This document shows, piece by piece, positions 1 through 10,102 of a DNA stretch of 35,543 bases. Made by a program: the position numbers and the translations under genes. The DNA is from an uncultured Chlorobiaceae bacterium (GTDB lineage Bacteria; Bacteroidota; Chlorobiia; Chlorobiales; Chlorobiaceae): assembly GCA_903915955.1 (NCBI GenBank), contig CAIWUU010000053.1:1-35543 (forward strand). The letters run 5' to 3'. Numbering within the stretch: position 1 is the first letter of the stretch; the number at the start of each line of letters is the position of its first letter. Below the pieces are notes generated by a model, which saw nothing but the letters and a program-made list of their open reading frames with translations, was not told where the DNA came from and ran no database searches.

Positions 1-188
1 AACCTTACTCTCCCTTCATCTCATACTGTCAAATAACGTGCCATCTTTCAGGCTATCCCCACCTCCTTTTGCCATTTTCAGACCTCGTCTCAGCAGGGAA
101 CCCAATGTATCATTACTCCCTCTAACTTCCTAATCCTTTCTCCAATCTTTTTTCTTATTTCGACCCTTTTTTCATGAAATCCTTCTCT

Positions 189-1886
189 TTATGGGGCAGG
201 ATCGCTGTAAAGTGGAACAAATGACGGCATATCTACGGTCAAATCTAATTGATGAGCCCCCCGCGCGTACTCTTTTGCTGCTGCCACAAAACCATGAAAA
301 AGAGAGTGCGCCTTCTGCACTCTTGATTTCAGCTCAGGGTGGAACTGCACCGCAACAAACCAGCGGTGATCCTTCAGCTCAATAATCTCGACAAGCTCTC
401 CGTTCGGGGATGTCCCGGAAAAAATCATGCCATTTTCTTCAAAGTTCTTGCGGTAGTCGTTATTGAACTCGTATCGATGACGGTGACGTTCATTAACAAG
501 AAACTTCTGATAGGCAGCATACGCCTTTGACCCCTCTGTAATGATACAGGGGTAACTTCCAAGACGCATCGAGCCTCCTTTCTCCTTGACCTTTTTCTGG
601 TGCTCCATGAGGTCAATGACCGCGAAGCGAGCGCGCTTGTTAAACTCCGTTGAGTTGGCCTCCTGCATACCACAGACATTACGGGCAAACTCAATTGAGG
701 CGCACTGCATCCCAAGACAAATTCCAAAGAAGGGAATATTTTGTACCCTCGCATACTCGATGTACTTGATTTTTCCCTCAATACCCCGATCACCGAAGCC
801 AGGTGCCACAAGAATACCGTTAATACCTTGCAGCTCCTTTGCAAGGTCGAATGTGGCCGATTCAGCATCCTCTGCCTTGAGCAGTTTGACAGTAACCTTG
901 ACGTTGTTGCTCGCGCCTGCATGAATAAAGGATTCGAGGATCGATTTGTAGGCATCAGGGTATTCGGTATACTTACCACAGATGCCAATAGTAACCTCGC
1001 CATCCTTGGGAAACTTGACCTTGTTGCAGAATTCTCGCCAGTAATCAAGCGACGGCTCCTTGAACCCTTTCAAACCAAGCTTTTTAAGTACACGAAGATC
1101 CAGCTTTTCCTGGAGAAGCGTCAGTGGCACCTCATAAATCGTCTCGCAGTCGTTCAGGCCAATAACGTCAAACTCGTTGAGGTTGCAGAAATGACCAACC
1201 TTGTTCTTGATCTCGCGAGAAAGCAGCTTCTCACTGCGGCAAACCAGAATATCCGGCTGAATCCCAACACCGAGCAGCATTTTCACGCTGTGCTGCGTAG
1301 GCTTTGTTTTCAGCTCGCTTGCCGACTTGATATAGGGCACAAAGGTAAGATGGATGTTTACCAGGTTCCCGTCGCCCATCTCAAGCTTCAACTCCCTCAT
1401 GGCTTCAAGAAATGGAAGTGATTCGATATCGCCGATAGTACCGCCTATCTCGGTGATGAGCACATCAAGATTGCCGTTTCTGGCCTGCTCGGCCATTCGA
1501 TCCTTGATTTCGTCAATCACATGCGGCACAACCTGCACTGTCGCACCAAGGTAATCTCCGCTGCGCTCCTTGTCAATGACTGATTTATAGACTCGTCCCA
1601 TGGTCAGGTTCGAAGTCTGCGAAGTCGACTCATCAAGAAAACGTTCGTAGTGGCCGAGATCAAGATCGGTTTCGGCCCCGTCATCGGTAACATAAACCTC
1701 TCCGTGTTGATAGGGAGACATGGTACCAGGATCGACGTTGATATAGGGATCATATTTCTGTATAGCCACCCTCAAGCCACGTGATTTGAGCAGCATCCCG
1801 AGAGAGGCCGACAGAATTCCCTTGCCGAGCGAGGAAATTACCCCTCCGGTCACAAAAATATATTTCACATTTTTCGGTCGAGCCAT
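189..1886 (-). CDS. pyrG: CTP synthase (glutamine-hydrolysing)
   Basis: The 565-residue protein converts UTP to CTP with ATP and glutamine, the last step of pyrimidine nucleotide synthesis in the cytoplasm. The N-terminal amidoligase domain (about 1-275) carries the P-loop [10 protein letters not shown] near residues 14-23. The C-terminal class I glutamine amidotransferase domain (about 295-545) has the nucleophile Cys390 in GICLGMQC and the His516/Glu518 pair in QFHPEL. Length is slightly above the usual 535-550 because of a short C-terminal tail. The start gives the family N-terminus KYIFVTGGV directly; I see no clear Shine-Dalgarno in front of it. It lies 40 nt downstream of the CDGSH gene and is probably the last gene of the gyrA-CDGSH-pyrG run. 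Confidence 0.98.
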   Translation of the reverse strand: MARPKNVKYIFVTGGVISSLGKGILSASLGMLLKSRGLRVAIQKYDPYINVDPGTMSPYQHGEVYVTDDGAETDLDLGHYERFLDESTSQTSNLTMGRVYKSVIDKERSGDYLGATVQVVPHVIDEIKDRMAEQARNGNLDVLITEIGGTIGDIESLPFLEAMRELKLEMGDGNLVNIHLTFVPYIKSASELKTKPTQHSVKMLLGVGIQPDILVCRSEKLLSREIKNKVGHFCNLNEFDVIGLNDCETIYEVPLTLLQEKLDLRVLKKLGLKGFKEPSLDYWREFCNKVKFPKDGEVTIGICGKYTEYPDAYKSILESFIHAGASNNVKVTVKLLKAEDAESATFDLAKELQGINGILVAPGFGDRGIEGKIKYIEYARVQNIPFFGICLGMQCASIEFARNVCGMQEANSTEFNKRARFAVIDLMEHQKKVKEKGGSMRLGSYPCIITEGSKAYAAYQKFLVNERHRHRYEFNNDYRKNFEENGMIFSGTSPNGELVEIIELKDHRWFVAVQFHPELKSRVQKAHSLFHGFVAAAKEYARGAHQLDLTVDMPSFVPLYSDPAP

Positions 1887-1926
1887 GACATCGTTCGTCG
1901 TTTGTTAATAGATAAGAAGCTTGGGG

Positions 1927-2151
1927 TTATTCCGGTATCTTATGGGCTCCATCGCAGAAAGGAAGTTTGGCCGATCTGTTACAACTGCAAATAGCCACAG
2001 TTTTTTCTTCATCAATCACGACAGACCTGGGATGCAAGCCGGTACCTTTGTGAGAACCGTCACAGTATGGCAGATTTTTCGATTGTCCACACCCGCAGTA
2101 ATATTTAGTTCCAGGCTGCTCCTTGACGATATAAGGCTTTTTCTGCTCCAT
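1927..2151 (-). CDS. Two-motif CDGSH iron-sulfur domain protein
   Basis: A 74-residue protein with two CDGSH zinc-finger-like motifs. The first is C19-x-C21 with CDGSH at 30-34; the second is C55-x-C57 with CDGAH at 66-70. Each three-Cys/one-His set matches the pattern that binds a labile [2Fe-2S] cluster in the mitoNEET/CISD superfamily, so two clusters per chain are predicted. The function of bacterial short CDGSH proteins is poorly defined; redox or cluster transfer roles are usually suggested. A GTG at 2172 would add seven residues, but the ATG at 2151 has GGAGG a few bases upstream, so I chose it. It sits between gyrA (24 nt upstream) and pyrG (40 nt downstream) and is likely co-transcribed with them. 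Confidence 0.9.
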   Translation of the reverse strand: MEQKKPYIVKEQPGTKYYCGCGQSKNLPYCDGSHKGTGLHPRSVVIDEEKTVAICSCNRSAKLPFCDGAHKIPE

Positions 2152-2175
2152 AACTCCTCCACGGTTTACCACTGG

Positions 2176-4662
2176 TTATTCAAAAAGATCAATCTGACCA
2201 TCAGGCTCTTCAATGGGAAAATCAGCTTCGCCATCCTCATCGCTCTTTGGCACTCTGGCAAGGGCCGAAATCATATCACCTGCCATAAGTCTGACAAGCC
2301 TTACTCCGGAGGTGTTTCTACCGGTCAACCGGATATCGGAAACATGCTGACGGTTCACAATACCGTTCGTTGTAATAATAATCAGATCGTCGTCGTCATT
2401 AACGTCAAGGAGACCAACAAGTGCCCCGATCTTTTCATGAGCCTTGAGTGTAATCACCCCACGAGCGCCGCGGCGAGTCAGACGATAATCCTCCACCCTG
2501 CTTCGCTTGCCAAAGCCATTGTCGGTAACAGCAAGCAACGCCGTATCAAAACGCTTGGTGGTAACCATTGAAATACATTTCTCCCCATCATCAAGTGTAA
2601 TTCCTTTGACACCCATAGCCGTACGACCCATTGAGCGAATCTCAGCCTCAGGGAAGCGAACGACAAAGCCAGAGCTCTTGGCAAGAATAATCTGATGTTC
2701 ACCATCGGTCAGACGGGCGTCAAGAAGCTCATCGTGCTCTTCAATCGTGATGGCCGCAATTCCATTTTTTCTCGGATGAGAAAAATCTTCAAGTGAGGTT
2801 TTTTTCACGATACCATTCGTTGTCGCCATGACAATGAAGCCCGGTTCATCAAAGTTCCTGATGTTGATATATGCCCTGATTTTTTCGCCGGGTTGCAGCT
2901 CCATAATATTGGCCAGCGCACGCCCCCTTGCTGCTCGTCCGGCCTCAGGAATTTCGTACACTTTGAGCCAGTGACAGCGTCCACGATTGGTAAAGAAGAG
3001 AATATGGTTATGCGTCGAGGCAATAAACATGTGCTCAACAAAATCATCATGCTTTGCCTGTGCCCCGGCAACTCCTTTTCCTCCGCGAGCCTGACGGCGA
3101 TAACCCGAAACCGGGAAGCGCTTGATAAAGCCCTCATGGGTAATGGTAATCACCACATCTTCCTGGGCAATCATGTCTTCAATCGAAAAGTCACCCTCCT
3201 GTGGCACAATCTCGGTGCGACGGGCATCCCCGTAAACCTCCCGGACTTTCAGTAGCTCCTCCCGGATAATCTCCATCTGTTTCTCCGGACTGCCGAGAAT
3301 AAAGCGCAGCTCCTCAATCAATGCAAGTACCTCCGTATACTCCTGATCAATCTTTTTGCGCTCCATACCGGTCAGACGCTGGAGGCGCATCTCAAGAATC
3401 GCTTTCGACTGCAATTCCGACAGAGCAAAGCGAACCATGAGCCGCTCCTGTGCTGTTGATGCATCTGGTGATTCCCGAATAGTGGTAATTACCTCGTCCA
3501 GATTGTCAAGACATATTTTCAGCCCTTCAAGAATATGAGCCCGTTTTTCAGCGGCATTGAGGTCAAATTTGGTACGGCGCAACACAATCTCATTGCGGTG
3601 CTTGATGTAGTATACCATCATCTCCTTGAGATTGAGTATCCTCGGCACACCATCAACCAGCGCCAGCATAATCACTCCAAAAGTATCCTGCATCGGAGTG
3701 TGCTTGTAAAGATTATTGAGCACTACCTTTGCCACGGCATCGCGCTTCAGCTCAATCACCAGCCTCATACCGTCCCTGTCGGATTCGTCTCTTATATCTG
3801 CAATACCTTCAAGCTTTTTATCATGGACCAATTCCACAATTTTTTCAATCAGTCGTACTTTGTTAACCTGATAGGGTAGTTCTGTAACCACAATCGACTC
3901 TCGACCGTTTTTCTGGGTAACCTCCACAATAGCTCGTGCACGGATAACCACCTTGCCCCGGCCTGTCAGGTAGGCTGAACGAACACCCTCATAGCCATAG
4001 ATGATACCAGCGGTTGGAAAATCAGGAGCAATAACATATTTCATGAGATCGACCACTTCCAGATCCGGATTTGCAATCAAGGCTATCATGCCATCAACAA
4101 CCTCCCGAAGATTCTGGGGTGGAATATTGGTTGCCATACCTACAGCAATGCCTGAAGAGCCGTTCACCAGAAGATTTGGTATCGCCGAAGGCAGAACCGT
4201 CGGCTCCTCAAGAGAGTCATCAAAATTAAGGGAGTAATCAACCGTCCCCTTCTCAAGATCCTTGAGCATTTCACCAGCAATGCTTTTCATACGAACCTCA
4301 GTATATCGCATTGCAGCAGGTGAATCGCCATCAACTGAACCAAAGTTTCCCTGACCGTCAATAAGAGGGTATCGCATGGAAAATTCCTGCACCAGACGGA
4401 CCAGACTGTCATAGACGGCAGTATCTCCGTGGGGGTGAAACTTGCCAAGCACTTCACCAACTACACGGGCAGACTTTTTATGTGGTTTGCCAGCCTGGAG
4501 ACCAAGCTCGTGCATACCAAAAAGCACCCGGCGGTGCACCGGTTTCAGACCGTCCCGCACATCAGGCAGCGCACGACTGACAATGACCGACATCGAATAA
4601 TCGAGATAAGAACCCCGCATTTCTTCTTCAATACTGATCGGGACTATTCTTTCACGCTGCAT
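2176..4662 (-). CDS. gyrA: DNA gyrase subunit A
   Basis: An 828-residue type IIA topoisomerase subunit that cuts and reseals DNA, acting with GyrB to introduce negative supercoils. The breakage-reunion domain holds the catalytic Tyr120 in AAMRY. The quinolone-resistance region reads [10 protein letters not shown] around 76-85, so the position equivalent to E. coli Ser83 is Thr and that of Asp87 is Asp. The C-terminal beta-pinwheel begins near 495 and has a GyrA box, QARGGKG at 524-530, which marks gyrase rather than ParC. The canonical box is QRRGGKG, so one Arg is Ala here. An AGGA about nine bases before the ATG supports the start. It lies 123 nt downstream of rsfS. Confidence 0.98.
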   Translation of the reverse strand: MQRERIVPISIEEEMRGSYLDYSMSVIVSRALPDVRDGLKPVHRRVLFGMHELGLQAGKPHKKSARVVGEVLGKFHPHGDTAVYDSLVRLVQEFSMRYPLIDGQGNFGSVDGDSPAAMRYTEVRMKSIAGEMLKDLEKGTVDYSLNFDDSLEEPTVLPSAIPNLLVNGSSGIAVGMATNIPPQNLREVVDGMIALIANPDLEVVDLMKYVIAPDFPTAGIIYGYEGVRSAYLTGRGKVVIRARAIVEVTQKNGRESIVVTELPYQVNKVRLIEKIVELVHDKKLEGIADIRDESDRDGMRLVIELKRDAVAKVVLNNLYKHTPMQDTFGVIMLALVDGVPRILNLKEMMVYYIKHRNEIVLRRTKFDLNAAEKRAHILEGLKICLDNLDEVITTIRESPDASTAQERLMVRFALSELQSKAILEMRLQRLTGMERKKIDQEYTEVLALIEELRFILGSPEKQMEIIREELLKVREVYGDARRTEIVPQEGDFSIEDMIAQEDVVITITHEGFIKRFPVSGYRRQARGGKGVAGAQAKHDDFVEHMFIASTHNHILFFTNRGRCHWLKVYEIPEAGRAARGRALANIMELQPGEKIRAYINIRNFDEPGFIVMATTNGIVKKTSLEDFSHPRKNGIAAITIEEHDELLDARLTDGEHQIILAKSSGFVVRFPEAEIRSMGRTAMGVKGITLDDGEKCISMVTTKRFDTALLAVTDNGFGKRSRVEDYRLTRRGARGVITLKAHEKIGALVGLLDVNDDDDLIIITTNGIVNRQHVSDIRLTGRNTSGVRLVRLMAGDMISALARVPKSDEDGEADFPIEEPDGQIDLFE

Positions 4663-4785
4663 AGAGAAATCCTGGGTGATAATTGATAGAAAAAATCAAG
4701 GCCGTAATGTATAAAAATCCGGCTTGATTACGTAGGGCAACATACTTTCGACAAGAGAAAAAAGTGCCGAACCTGCTTTAAAATA

Positions 4786-5181
4786 TCAGCTAAGCGGTAC
4801 TAAAGGCGCATCAGACCAGAGGGATTCAAGATCATAAAAACGGCGTTCATCCGGCATGAAAATATGGACAACAACGTCAATATAGTCCAGCAGAATCCAG
4901 TGCATTGAATCCATACCCTCCACATGCATCGGGCGCTCCCCATCCTCCTTGATCTCATCAATAATGTGATCAGCCGCAGCTTTCGCCTTCCGCTCGGAGT
5001 CAGCGGTGATAATCACAAAAAAATCGGTGACCGAGGTCAATCCCCTCAAGTCGAGAATCCTCACCTCTTCACACTTTTTCTCAAGCGACAGCTCAGCAGC
5101 TCTTTTTGCCAGCAATTCACCGACAGCAACCTCTCTTGCCTGACCAACTATCTCTCCATCTTTCAAACTACTCATAACCAT
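4786..5181 (-). CDS. rsfS: Ribosomal silencing factor RsfS (Iojap/YbeB family)
   Basis: A 131-residue RsfS/DUF143 protein. The family binds ribosomal protein L14 on the 50S subunit and blocks subunit joining when nutrients are short. The conserved core is visible: [18 protein letters not shown] around 41-58, the [12 protein letters not shown] helix, and the C-terminal block with [16 protein letters not shown] near 92-107 followed by [10 protein letters not shown]. Two in-frame ATGs (codons 1 and 3) are both possible; GAAGGG lies four bases before the first. A plausible sigma-70 type promoter is directly upstream. In many bacteria rsfS sits beside nadD or rlmH; here it precedes gyrA. Confidence 0.95.
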   Translation of the reverse strand: MVMSSLKDGEIVGQAREVAVGELLAKRAAELSLEKKCEEVRILDLRGLTSVTDFFVIITADSERKAKAAADHIIDEIKEDGERPMHVEGMDSMHWILLDYIDVVVHIFMPDERRFYDLESLWSDAPLVPLS

Positions 5182-5205
5182 GCGCCCTTCATATATGAAC
5201 TATAT

Positions 5206-5233
5206 TTTATAACAATTTACCAAGAACAAGCAA
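5206..5233 (-). promoter_or_regulatory. Candidate promoter for rsfS
   Basis: Read on the minus strand, TTGCTT (5233-5228) and TATAAA (5211-5206) are separated by 16 bases. The -10 matches five of six consensus bases and the -35 three of six. Predicted transcription would start about 18 nt before the rsfS ATG. This is by eye only and the -35 is weak. Confidence 0.35.
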
Positions 5234-5314
5234 CTAAAAGCCACAAGAACGGCAATAATGATTGCTCCTGAACATACAAAAAAGCCTGCTCACTGACACA
5301 AAAAAAGCCGGGAA

Positions 5315-5866
5315 CTACCCTGGCACAGGAAGAATCACTGCTGCCCCAAGGCTATCCTCTGGTATATGGGCTGATAACGATGGCAATTGCAGTTCCCAGT
5401 ACCCAACATCAAGCCATTGGCCAAACTTGCGACCAACTTCGCAGAAGTGTGCGACATTCCGGAAACCAAAGCTTTCATGCAAGCCAACACTGGCCTCGTT
5501 TGGTAACGCAATGCAACCCAGCACAACATGACACCTCGTTTTGCAGAGAGACTCCAGCAAGGCAGAGTAGAGCGCTTTGCCATAGCCATTACCAGCAGCG
5601 CCTGCCTTTACGTAAATGGTTGCCTCAGCAGTGTGCCGGTAAGCAATTCGCTCTTTCCATCTGGTTGCATAGGTATAGCCAACAACCGAACCTTGGTGAC
5701 AGCCAACAAGCCATGGATAAATCTTTTGGTACGACTCTACCCGTACTTGCATATCAACCTCTGAAAGAGTTTCTTCCTCGAAGGTGATAGTCGTATTCTT
5801 GATAAAGTGGTTATAGATCGCACAGATTGCTGCGATGTCTTTGCTCTCACACGCACGAACTTCCAT
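5315..5866 (-). CDS. GNAT acetyltransferase, phosphinothricin acetyltransferase-like
   Basis: A 183-residue GNAT-fold N-acetyltransferase. Its layout follows the Bar/Pat/MnaT branch closely: TITFEEETLS near 26-35, YPWLVG near 50-55, VVGYTYATRWKERIAYRHTAE at about 61-81, the acetyl-CoA loop AAGNGYG at 90-96, and KFGQWLDVGYW near the C-terminus. In that branch the acyl acceptor is phosphinothricin, methionine sulfone/sulfoximine or a related amino acid, with methionine derivatives the usual native substrates. The real substrate here cannot be read from the sequence. The gene starts opposite dapA across a 425-base gap and ends 133 nt before rsfS, so it may have its own promoter. Confidence 0.88.
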   Translation of the reverse strand: MEVRACESKDIAAICAIYNHFIKNTTITFEEETLSEVDMQVRVESYQKIYPWLVGCHQGSVVGYTYATRWKERIAYRHTAEATIYVKAGAAGNGYGKALYSALLESLCKTRCHVVLGCIALPNEASVGLHESFGFRNVAHFCEVGRKFGQWLDVGYWELQLPSLSAHIPEDSLGAAVILPVPG

Positions 5867-6291
5867 GTTTCATTAAACCTTTTTTTTGCAACCTGGGCAT
5901 CATGGAATTAATACTTGATAAAAGTTGATATTCATCCGCCCCTGACCGTCCCATAAGAAAAGATTGGGCTACGTCAGGCTGGTTTCTACCACGATGCCCG
6001 GCCTGCTGTTTCAAAAGAAGTTTCCTGGGAAGAGTGTTCTGGACTACAACCGCAAAATACCATTACGTATTTTTTTGAACAATTTACAGGAACGGGGAGA
6101 GCATAAGCCCGACAAGCCTGATTAACGACTCAATAGTAAAACTCTTTTGCGATAAAATCGGTTCTACAAATTAGCTTTCTCTGTATATTGCCCAATCTTT
6201 CCATACCAAATAAGGGGAAGAATCAACAGAGGAGAGGATGCGTTCTCTGGATTGTAACAACGATTTTCATTAATAATGGGATAATAAAAGT
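5867..6291. other. Intergenic gap between GNAT gene and dapA
   Basis: A 425-base divergent gap, unusually long for this compact region. I found no RNA gene, riboswitch-like fold or clear promoter. The only structure I can point to is a coding-like fragment on the plus strand at 5946-6125, described separately. The dapA ribosome site is weak: GGGA lies about 13 bases before its ATG. Confidence 0.5.
5946..6125 (+). pseudogene. Unrecognised coding-like fragment, possible gene remnant
   Basis: A 59-codon open frame between a TGA at 5943-5945 and a TAA at 6123-6125. Its first ATG is at 5994, giving 43 residues with a protein-like composition; it contains MPGLLFQKKFPGKSVLDYN and ends with charged residues (ERGEHKPDKPD). 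I do not recognise a family. It has no good ribosome binding site at the ATG and no partner frame upstream that would give a whole protein. It could be the C-terminal scrap of a lost gene, a short real protein, or chance. Confidence 0.25.
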
Positions 6292-7182
6292 ATGTCCACA
6301 CGATACCTTTCAGGATCCGCCGTTGCACTGGTGACCCCCTTCAGACAGGACAGGTCAATAGATAGCGACGCTTTGAGGAGACTGGTGCAGTTTCATATCG
6401 AGGCGGGAACCGATATCATCATAACCTGTGGAACAACGGGTGAGTCACCGACACTTTCCGGTGAAGAGCAGTTTGAGATTATACGCACAGCTAAGGATGA
6501 GGCTGGTGGAAGAATAATGGTGGCGGCGGGTGCTGGCACCAATGATACAAAACACGCTGTAGAGCTGGCAAAAAATGCTGAAAAAGCGGGTGCAGCGGCT
6601 CTTCTTTCGGTTGCTCCGTATTACAACAAGCCTTCTCAGGAGGGAATCTATCAGCACTACCGACATATCGCGGAGGCGGTCTCTGTGCCGATTATCATAT
6701 ACAATGTTCCGGGAAGAACTGGCTGTAATGTAACGTCATCAACCATTCTGCGGCTTGCCCGTGATTTTGAAAATATTGCGGCAGTCAAAGAGGCTTCAGA
6801 AAATATCGGTCAGATCTCGGAGCTTCTTGAAGAGCGTCCTGATCATTTCTCTGTACTAACCGGTGAGGATTCGCTGATTCTGCCATTTATGGCAATGGGT
6901 GGCGACGGGGCAATCTCTGTTGCGGCAAACCAGATACCAGCTCAGATCAAGCAATTGATTGAAGCTGTCAGGCGCGGAGATCTTGAGGAGGCTCGATCGA
7001 TCAACCGCCGTTACCGCAAGCTGTTAAAACTGAATTTTATTGAAAGCAACCCTGTTCCGATAAAGTACGCTCTGTCACGAATGGGTATGATTGAAGAGAA
7101 CTACAGGCTGCCGCTGGTTCCACTTTCACCAGAGAGCAAGCAGATTATCGATCAAGAGCTCAAAACTCTGGAACTTATATAA
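6292..7182 (+). CDS. dapA: 4-hydroxy-tetrahydrodipicolinate synthase
   Basis: A 296-residue class I aldolase of the lysine/diaminopimelate pathway that condenses pyruvate with aspartate semialdehyde. The Schiff-base Lys166 is in AAVKEAS. Tyr137 in [10 protein letters not shown] and the Thr48-Thr49 pair in CGTTGES form the proton relay, with Tyr111 in APYYN supplying the residue that reaches across the dimer. Length is normal for the family (about 290-300). The product feeds lysine and the peptidoglycan cross-link. It is a single gene: the upstream gene is divergent and the downstream gcvPA is convergent, separated by a 12-bp perfect hairpin. Confidence 0.98.
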   Translation: MSTRYLSGSAVALVTPFRQDRSIDSDALRRLVQFHIEAGTDIIITCGTTGESPTLSGEEQFEIIRTAKDEAGGRIMVAAGAGTNDTKHAVELAKNAEKAGAAALLSVAPYYNKPSQEGIYQHYRHIAEAVSVPIIIYNVPGRTGCNVTSSTILRLARDFENIAAVKEASENIGQISELLEERPDHFSVLTGEDSLILPFMAMGGDGAISVAANQIPAQIKQLIEAVRRGDLEEARSINRRYRKLLKLNFIESNPVPIKYALSRMGMIEENYRLPLVPLSPESKQIIDQELKTLELI

Positions 7183-7197
7183 ATCTCCTCTGAACTC

Positions 7198-7229
7198 TTT
7201 CAGCTCCCGTCAGAGGTCGGGAGCTGAAA
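7198..7229. terminator. Perfect hairpin between convergent dapA and gcvPA
   Basis: A 12-bp perfect inverted repeat, TTTCAGCTCCCG (7198-7209) and CGGGAGCTGAAA (7218-7229), encloses an 8-base loop. It lies 15 bases past the dapA stop and 33 bases past the gcvPA stop. There is no U-tract on either strand, so it may act as a weak bidirectional terminator or as a 3'-end stabiliser. Confidence 0.6.
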
Positions 7230-7262
7230 TGAGGCCATAAGTCACCGGAGTCCTGTAAAGCC

Positions 7263-8597
7263 CTATAAAAGCTCCCAAAGGCTTGCAACAAAAGCGTCGA
7301 GTTCCTCCTTGGTCCGCTTCTCCGTAACAGCGACAAGTAGTCCGGTTTCACTGTGGGCAGCCAGGTCATAACCTGCAAACACCTTTTTCTCAAGCATTCG
7401 CTCAACCACAACCGCCGCAGGCATTGGAGTTTCAACGACAAATTCCCGGAAAAAAGGCGTTGAAAACTTCAGGGAAAATCCCGGAATTGCGGCGATTTTT
7501 TCAGCCAGATAGTGCGCCTTCTGTGCTGACTGTGCCGCAACCTGCTGAAGCCCCTCTTTACCAAGCAGCGAAAGATAAACTGCTGCCTGGAGTGCGTTAA
7601 GCGCCTGGTTGCTACAGATATTTGATGTGGCTTTTTCGCGTCGGATGTGCTGTTCGCGAGTCTGGAGGGTAAGAATAAACCCATCCTCTCCATCCCTGTC
7701 TTTAGTCATGCCAACCAGACGACCAGGAATCTTGCGGACAAGAGGCTGTTTGACGGTAAAGATGCCAAGGTAGGGACCGCCAAAATTCTGAGGGTTTCCA
7801 AGTGGCTGACCTTCACCGACAGCGATATCGGCCCCATAACTTCCGGGAGCAGCAAGCACTCCAAGTGACAGTGGATCAGCGGAAACAACAAAGAGCGCCC
7901 CCTTTGCATGAGCAAGAGCTCCAATAGTTTCAACATCTTCCAGGCAGCCGTAAAAGTTTGGCTGCTGGACAACCACTGCGGCCACGCTCTCAGTCACAAG
8001 CTCTTTCAGCGCGGGAACATCTCCAACACCATCCTGAAGAACATTCTGTATAATTGCATGATGCCCCGAAGCCCCAAGATAGGTCTTCAGAACGGAACTG
8101 TTGTATGGATGAAGTTTTCCTGCTACCACCACCTGATTGCGACCGGTGACGTTCATGGCCATCAAGACCGCTTCGGCAAGGGCTGTTGCTCCGTCATACA
8201 TCGAAGCATTGGTGACATCCATCTCATAAAGACGGCATACCAGACTCTGATATTCATAAATGGCCTGCAAGGTTCCCTGTGAAACCTCTGCCTGATAAGG
8301 GGTATATGCCGTGTAGAACTCACTGCGAGAGGCAATGGTCTTGATCGCTACCGGAATAAAGTGGTCGTAAGCGCCCCCTCCAAGATAACTGACATACTCG
8401 GATGTGCTCCGGTTAGCAGAAGCAAGCCCCTCAAGCAGTTTGCGTACCTGGAGCTCATCTGAGGCGGGAAGAATATCAAGGGTTCTTTTCAGGCGAATCT
8501 CTTCCGGGATATCGGCAATAAGGTCATCAAAAGAGTTCGCACCGGCAGCCCGAAGCATCTCCTCCCTCTCTCGTTCGGTATTGATAATGAATGGCAT
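7263..8597 (-). CDS. gcvPA: Glycine dehydrogenase (decarboxylating), subunit 1
   Basis: A 444-residue N-terminal half of the split P-protein of the glycine cleavage system. With GcvPB it decarboxylates glycine and passes the aminomethyl group to the lipoyl arm of GcvH. The N-terminus [15 protein letters not shown], the [20 protein letters not shown] segment and the [13 protein letters not shown] segment are characteristic. The PLP-binding lysine lies in GcvPB, not in this subunit; gcvPB is not in the window. The ATG is three bases after the gcvH stop, and a GGGGAG formed by the last gcvH codons serves as its ribosome site, so the two genes are translated as a pair. Confidence 0.97.
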   Translation of the reverse strand: MPFIINTEREREEMLRAAGANSFDDLIADIPEEIRLKRTLDILPASDELQVRKLLEGLASANRSTSEYVSYLGGGAYDHFIPVAIKTIASRSEFYTAYTPYQAEVSQGTLQAIYEYQSLVCRLYEMDVTNASMYDGATALAEAVLMAMNVTGRNQVVVAGKLHPYNSSVLKTYLGASGHHAIIQNVLQDGVGDVPALKELVTESVAAVVVQQPNFYGCLEDVETIGALAHAKGALFVVSADPLSLGVLAAPGSYGADIAVGEGQPLGNPQNFGGPYLGIFTVKQPLVRKIPGRLVGMTKDRDGEDGFILTLQTREQHIRREKATSNICSNQALNALQAAVYLSLLGKEGLQQVAAQSAQKAHYLAEKIAAIPGFSLKFSTPFFREFVVETPMPAAVVVERMLEKKVFAGYDLAAHSETGLLVAVTEKRTKEELDAFVASLWELL

Positions 8598-8600
8598 GCG

Positions 8601-8984
8601 TTACTCCCCTGTCAACTGACGGTAGGCCGCAGCGTCAAGCAGCGCATTTACTGCGGCAGGATCAGCAACTTTAATTTTAACCAGCCAGCCTGCGTTATAT
8701 GGATCCTGATTGACAACTTCAGCGTTGTCGAGCCCGGTGTTCGCTTCAAGGATCTGGCCAGCAACAGGAGCAAAAAGATCAGCCACAGTTTTTACCGCCT
8801 CGATCGTACCAAGCATCTCATGCTCTTTCAAAGTGGTTCCGGCTGCTTTTAGTTCTACGAAAACAATATCGCCAAGTTCGTGCTGGGCAAAGTCAGTAAT
8901 TCCAACCAGTGCGCTGCTGCCATCTTCAAGCAGTTTAATCCATTCATGGTCTTTGGTATAGCGAAGATCTTCCGGAATAGTCAT
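8601..8984 (-). CDS. gcvH: Glycine cleavage system H protein
   Basis: A 127-residue lipoyl carrier that shuttles the aminomethyl intermediate between the P, T and L proteins. Lys65 in IEAVKTVADL is the lipoylation site, within the usual biotinyl/lipoyl fold. The N-terminus PEDLRYTKDHEWI is typical. It is the first gene of the gcvH-gcvPA pair. No Shine-Dalgarno is visible before the ATG: the upstream 15 bases are pyrimidine rich. Confidence 0.98.
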   Translation of the reverse strand: MTIPEDLRYTKDHEWIKLLEDGSSALVGITDFAQHELGDIVFVELKAAGTTLKEHEMLGTIEAVKTVADLFAPVAGQILEANTGLDNAEVVNQDPYNAGWLVKIKVADPAAVNALLDAAAYRQLTGE

Positions 8985-9084
8985 ATCAAAAGAGAGAAAA
9001 AGTGTTGATGGAGTCTGCTGGTAAATTCTTTGACAAACAAGGTAATATTTTTTGGAATCCCTTCAAATGAGAGGGCATGGCAAC

Positions 9085-9831
9085 TTATGCAAGTCGCTGC
9101 CGCATTGCCTCATACAGCAGCACGCCTGCCGTCACACTGACATTGAGGGATTCTACACAACCAGCCATAGGGATGCGAACAACATGATCACAGAATTTCA
9201 CCGCCTCAGGCGCCAATCCACTACCCTCCATACCAAGTACAATAGCGGTTGCTTTTTTCATGTCGGCATCGGTGTAATTGAGCTCTGCATCCATATCAGC
9301 CGCAATAACCTGAATATTACATTGGTGAAGAAATTCCAGAGCACGCACAAGACTCTTCACTTTACAGATCCTTATATGGGAAAGCGCTCCAGCAGCAGCT
9401 TTGTGAACCACGGCGTTAACTGGTGCCCCCTTTCCCTCGACAAGTATAACAGCATCTACCGCTACCGCCTCTGCCGTTCTGATAATTGCCCCGATATTGT
9501 GCGGATCATCCAGTCCCTGCAGCACGACAAAAAGCGGAAAAGTATTGCGTGGACTTGCAAGAACCTCTTCAAGTGAATAATAGGTGACTGAACTGATGAG
9601 AGCGCACACACCCTGATGCTTGGTTGTGCCAGCAATCAAAGAGAGCTTCTCAAGCCTCGCCTTACCGCTGACAAGTTTCAGTCGCCTTGAGGTAATAACA
9701 ATTTCCTTGAGTTTCGGGTGAGAGGTGTTGAACTGAAAATAGATCTTTTCGATGCTCTCGGGCTTTTGCTGGAGAAGCTCAAGTACGGCATTTCTGCCAT
9801 AGACAATGTTTTCGGAATGTTCCGCGTCCAT
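9085..9831 (-). CDS. rlmB: 23S rRNA (guanosine-2'-O-)-methyltransferase, TrmH/RlmB family
   Basis: A 248-residue SPOUT-fold RNA methyltransferase. An N-terminal substrate-binding domain (about 7-80, beginning NIVYGRNAVLELL) precedes the catalytic domain. The three SPOUT motifs are visible: NIGAIIRTAEA, VLGMEGSGLAPEAV, and IPMAGCVESLNVSVTAGVLLYE toward the C-terminus, which forms the knotted SAM site. In E. coli RlmB methylates G2251 of 23S rRNA; a tRNA target cannot be excluded from sequence alone. The open frame continues 31 codons upstream, but the ATG at 9831 has AAGAGG about five bases before it and gives the usual family length, so I chose it. Confidence 0.93.
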   Translation of the reverse strand: MDAEHSENIVYGRNAVLELLQQKPESIEKIYFQFNTSHPKLKEIVITSRRLKLVSGKARLEKLSLIAGTTKHQGVCALISSVTYYSLEEVLASPRNTFPLFVVLQGLDDPHNIGAIIRTAEAVAVDAVILVEGKGAPVNAVVHKAAAGALSHIRICKVKSLVRALEFLHQCNIQVIAADMDAELNYTDADMKKATAIVLGMEGSGLAPEAVKFCDHVVRIPMAGCVESLNVSVTAGVLLYEAMRQRLA

Positions 9832-10102
9832 AAAACCTCTTCTCCTGCGTTGGTGTGTGTTGATTAAGCAAAAAGTATGGTCGCAGTAAGCGCCAGAGTA
9901 CCTTTCCCGAAAGCCGGTAAGCATCCCGGATTGAAAAACCGGAATCTAATTAAATTTATCAAAAATCATTTTTTTTAATATCTTTCTTGCCACATTGGTT
10001 TGTTTTCCTAAGGTAACATTTCCGGTTGCTTCGCGGTCTGCACACCAGTACACTGCACGCTTACGCATGCCATTCATCAATACAAATCAGGTGACTGCCA
10101 GT

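Noticed and set aside
741-1421. A 226-codon open frame on the plus strand inside pyrG
   Set aside because: It is antisense to a complete, well-conserved CTP synthase and its translation resembles no family.
4686-4740. An imperfect inverted repeat between gyrA and rsfS (AATCAAGG with CTTGATT)
   Set aside because: The stem is short, has a bulge and no T-tract, so I could not support a terminator or regulatory role.
9052-9576. A 174-codon plus-strand frame opposite rlmB
   Set aside because: It is fully covered by the SPOUT methyltransferase on the other strand, and its composition (His, Ser and Asn rich) is typical of a shadow frame.
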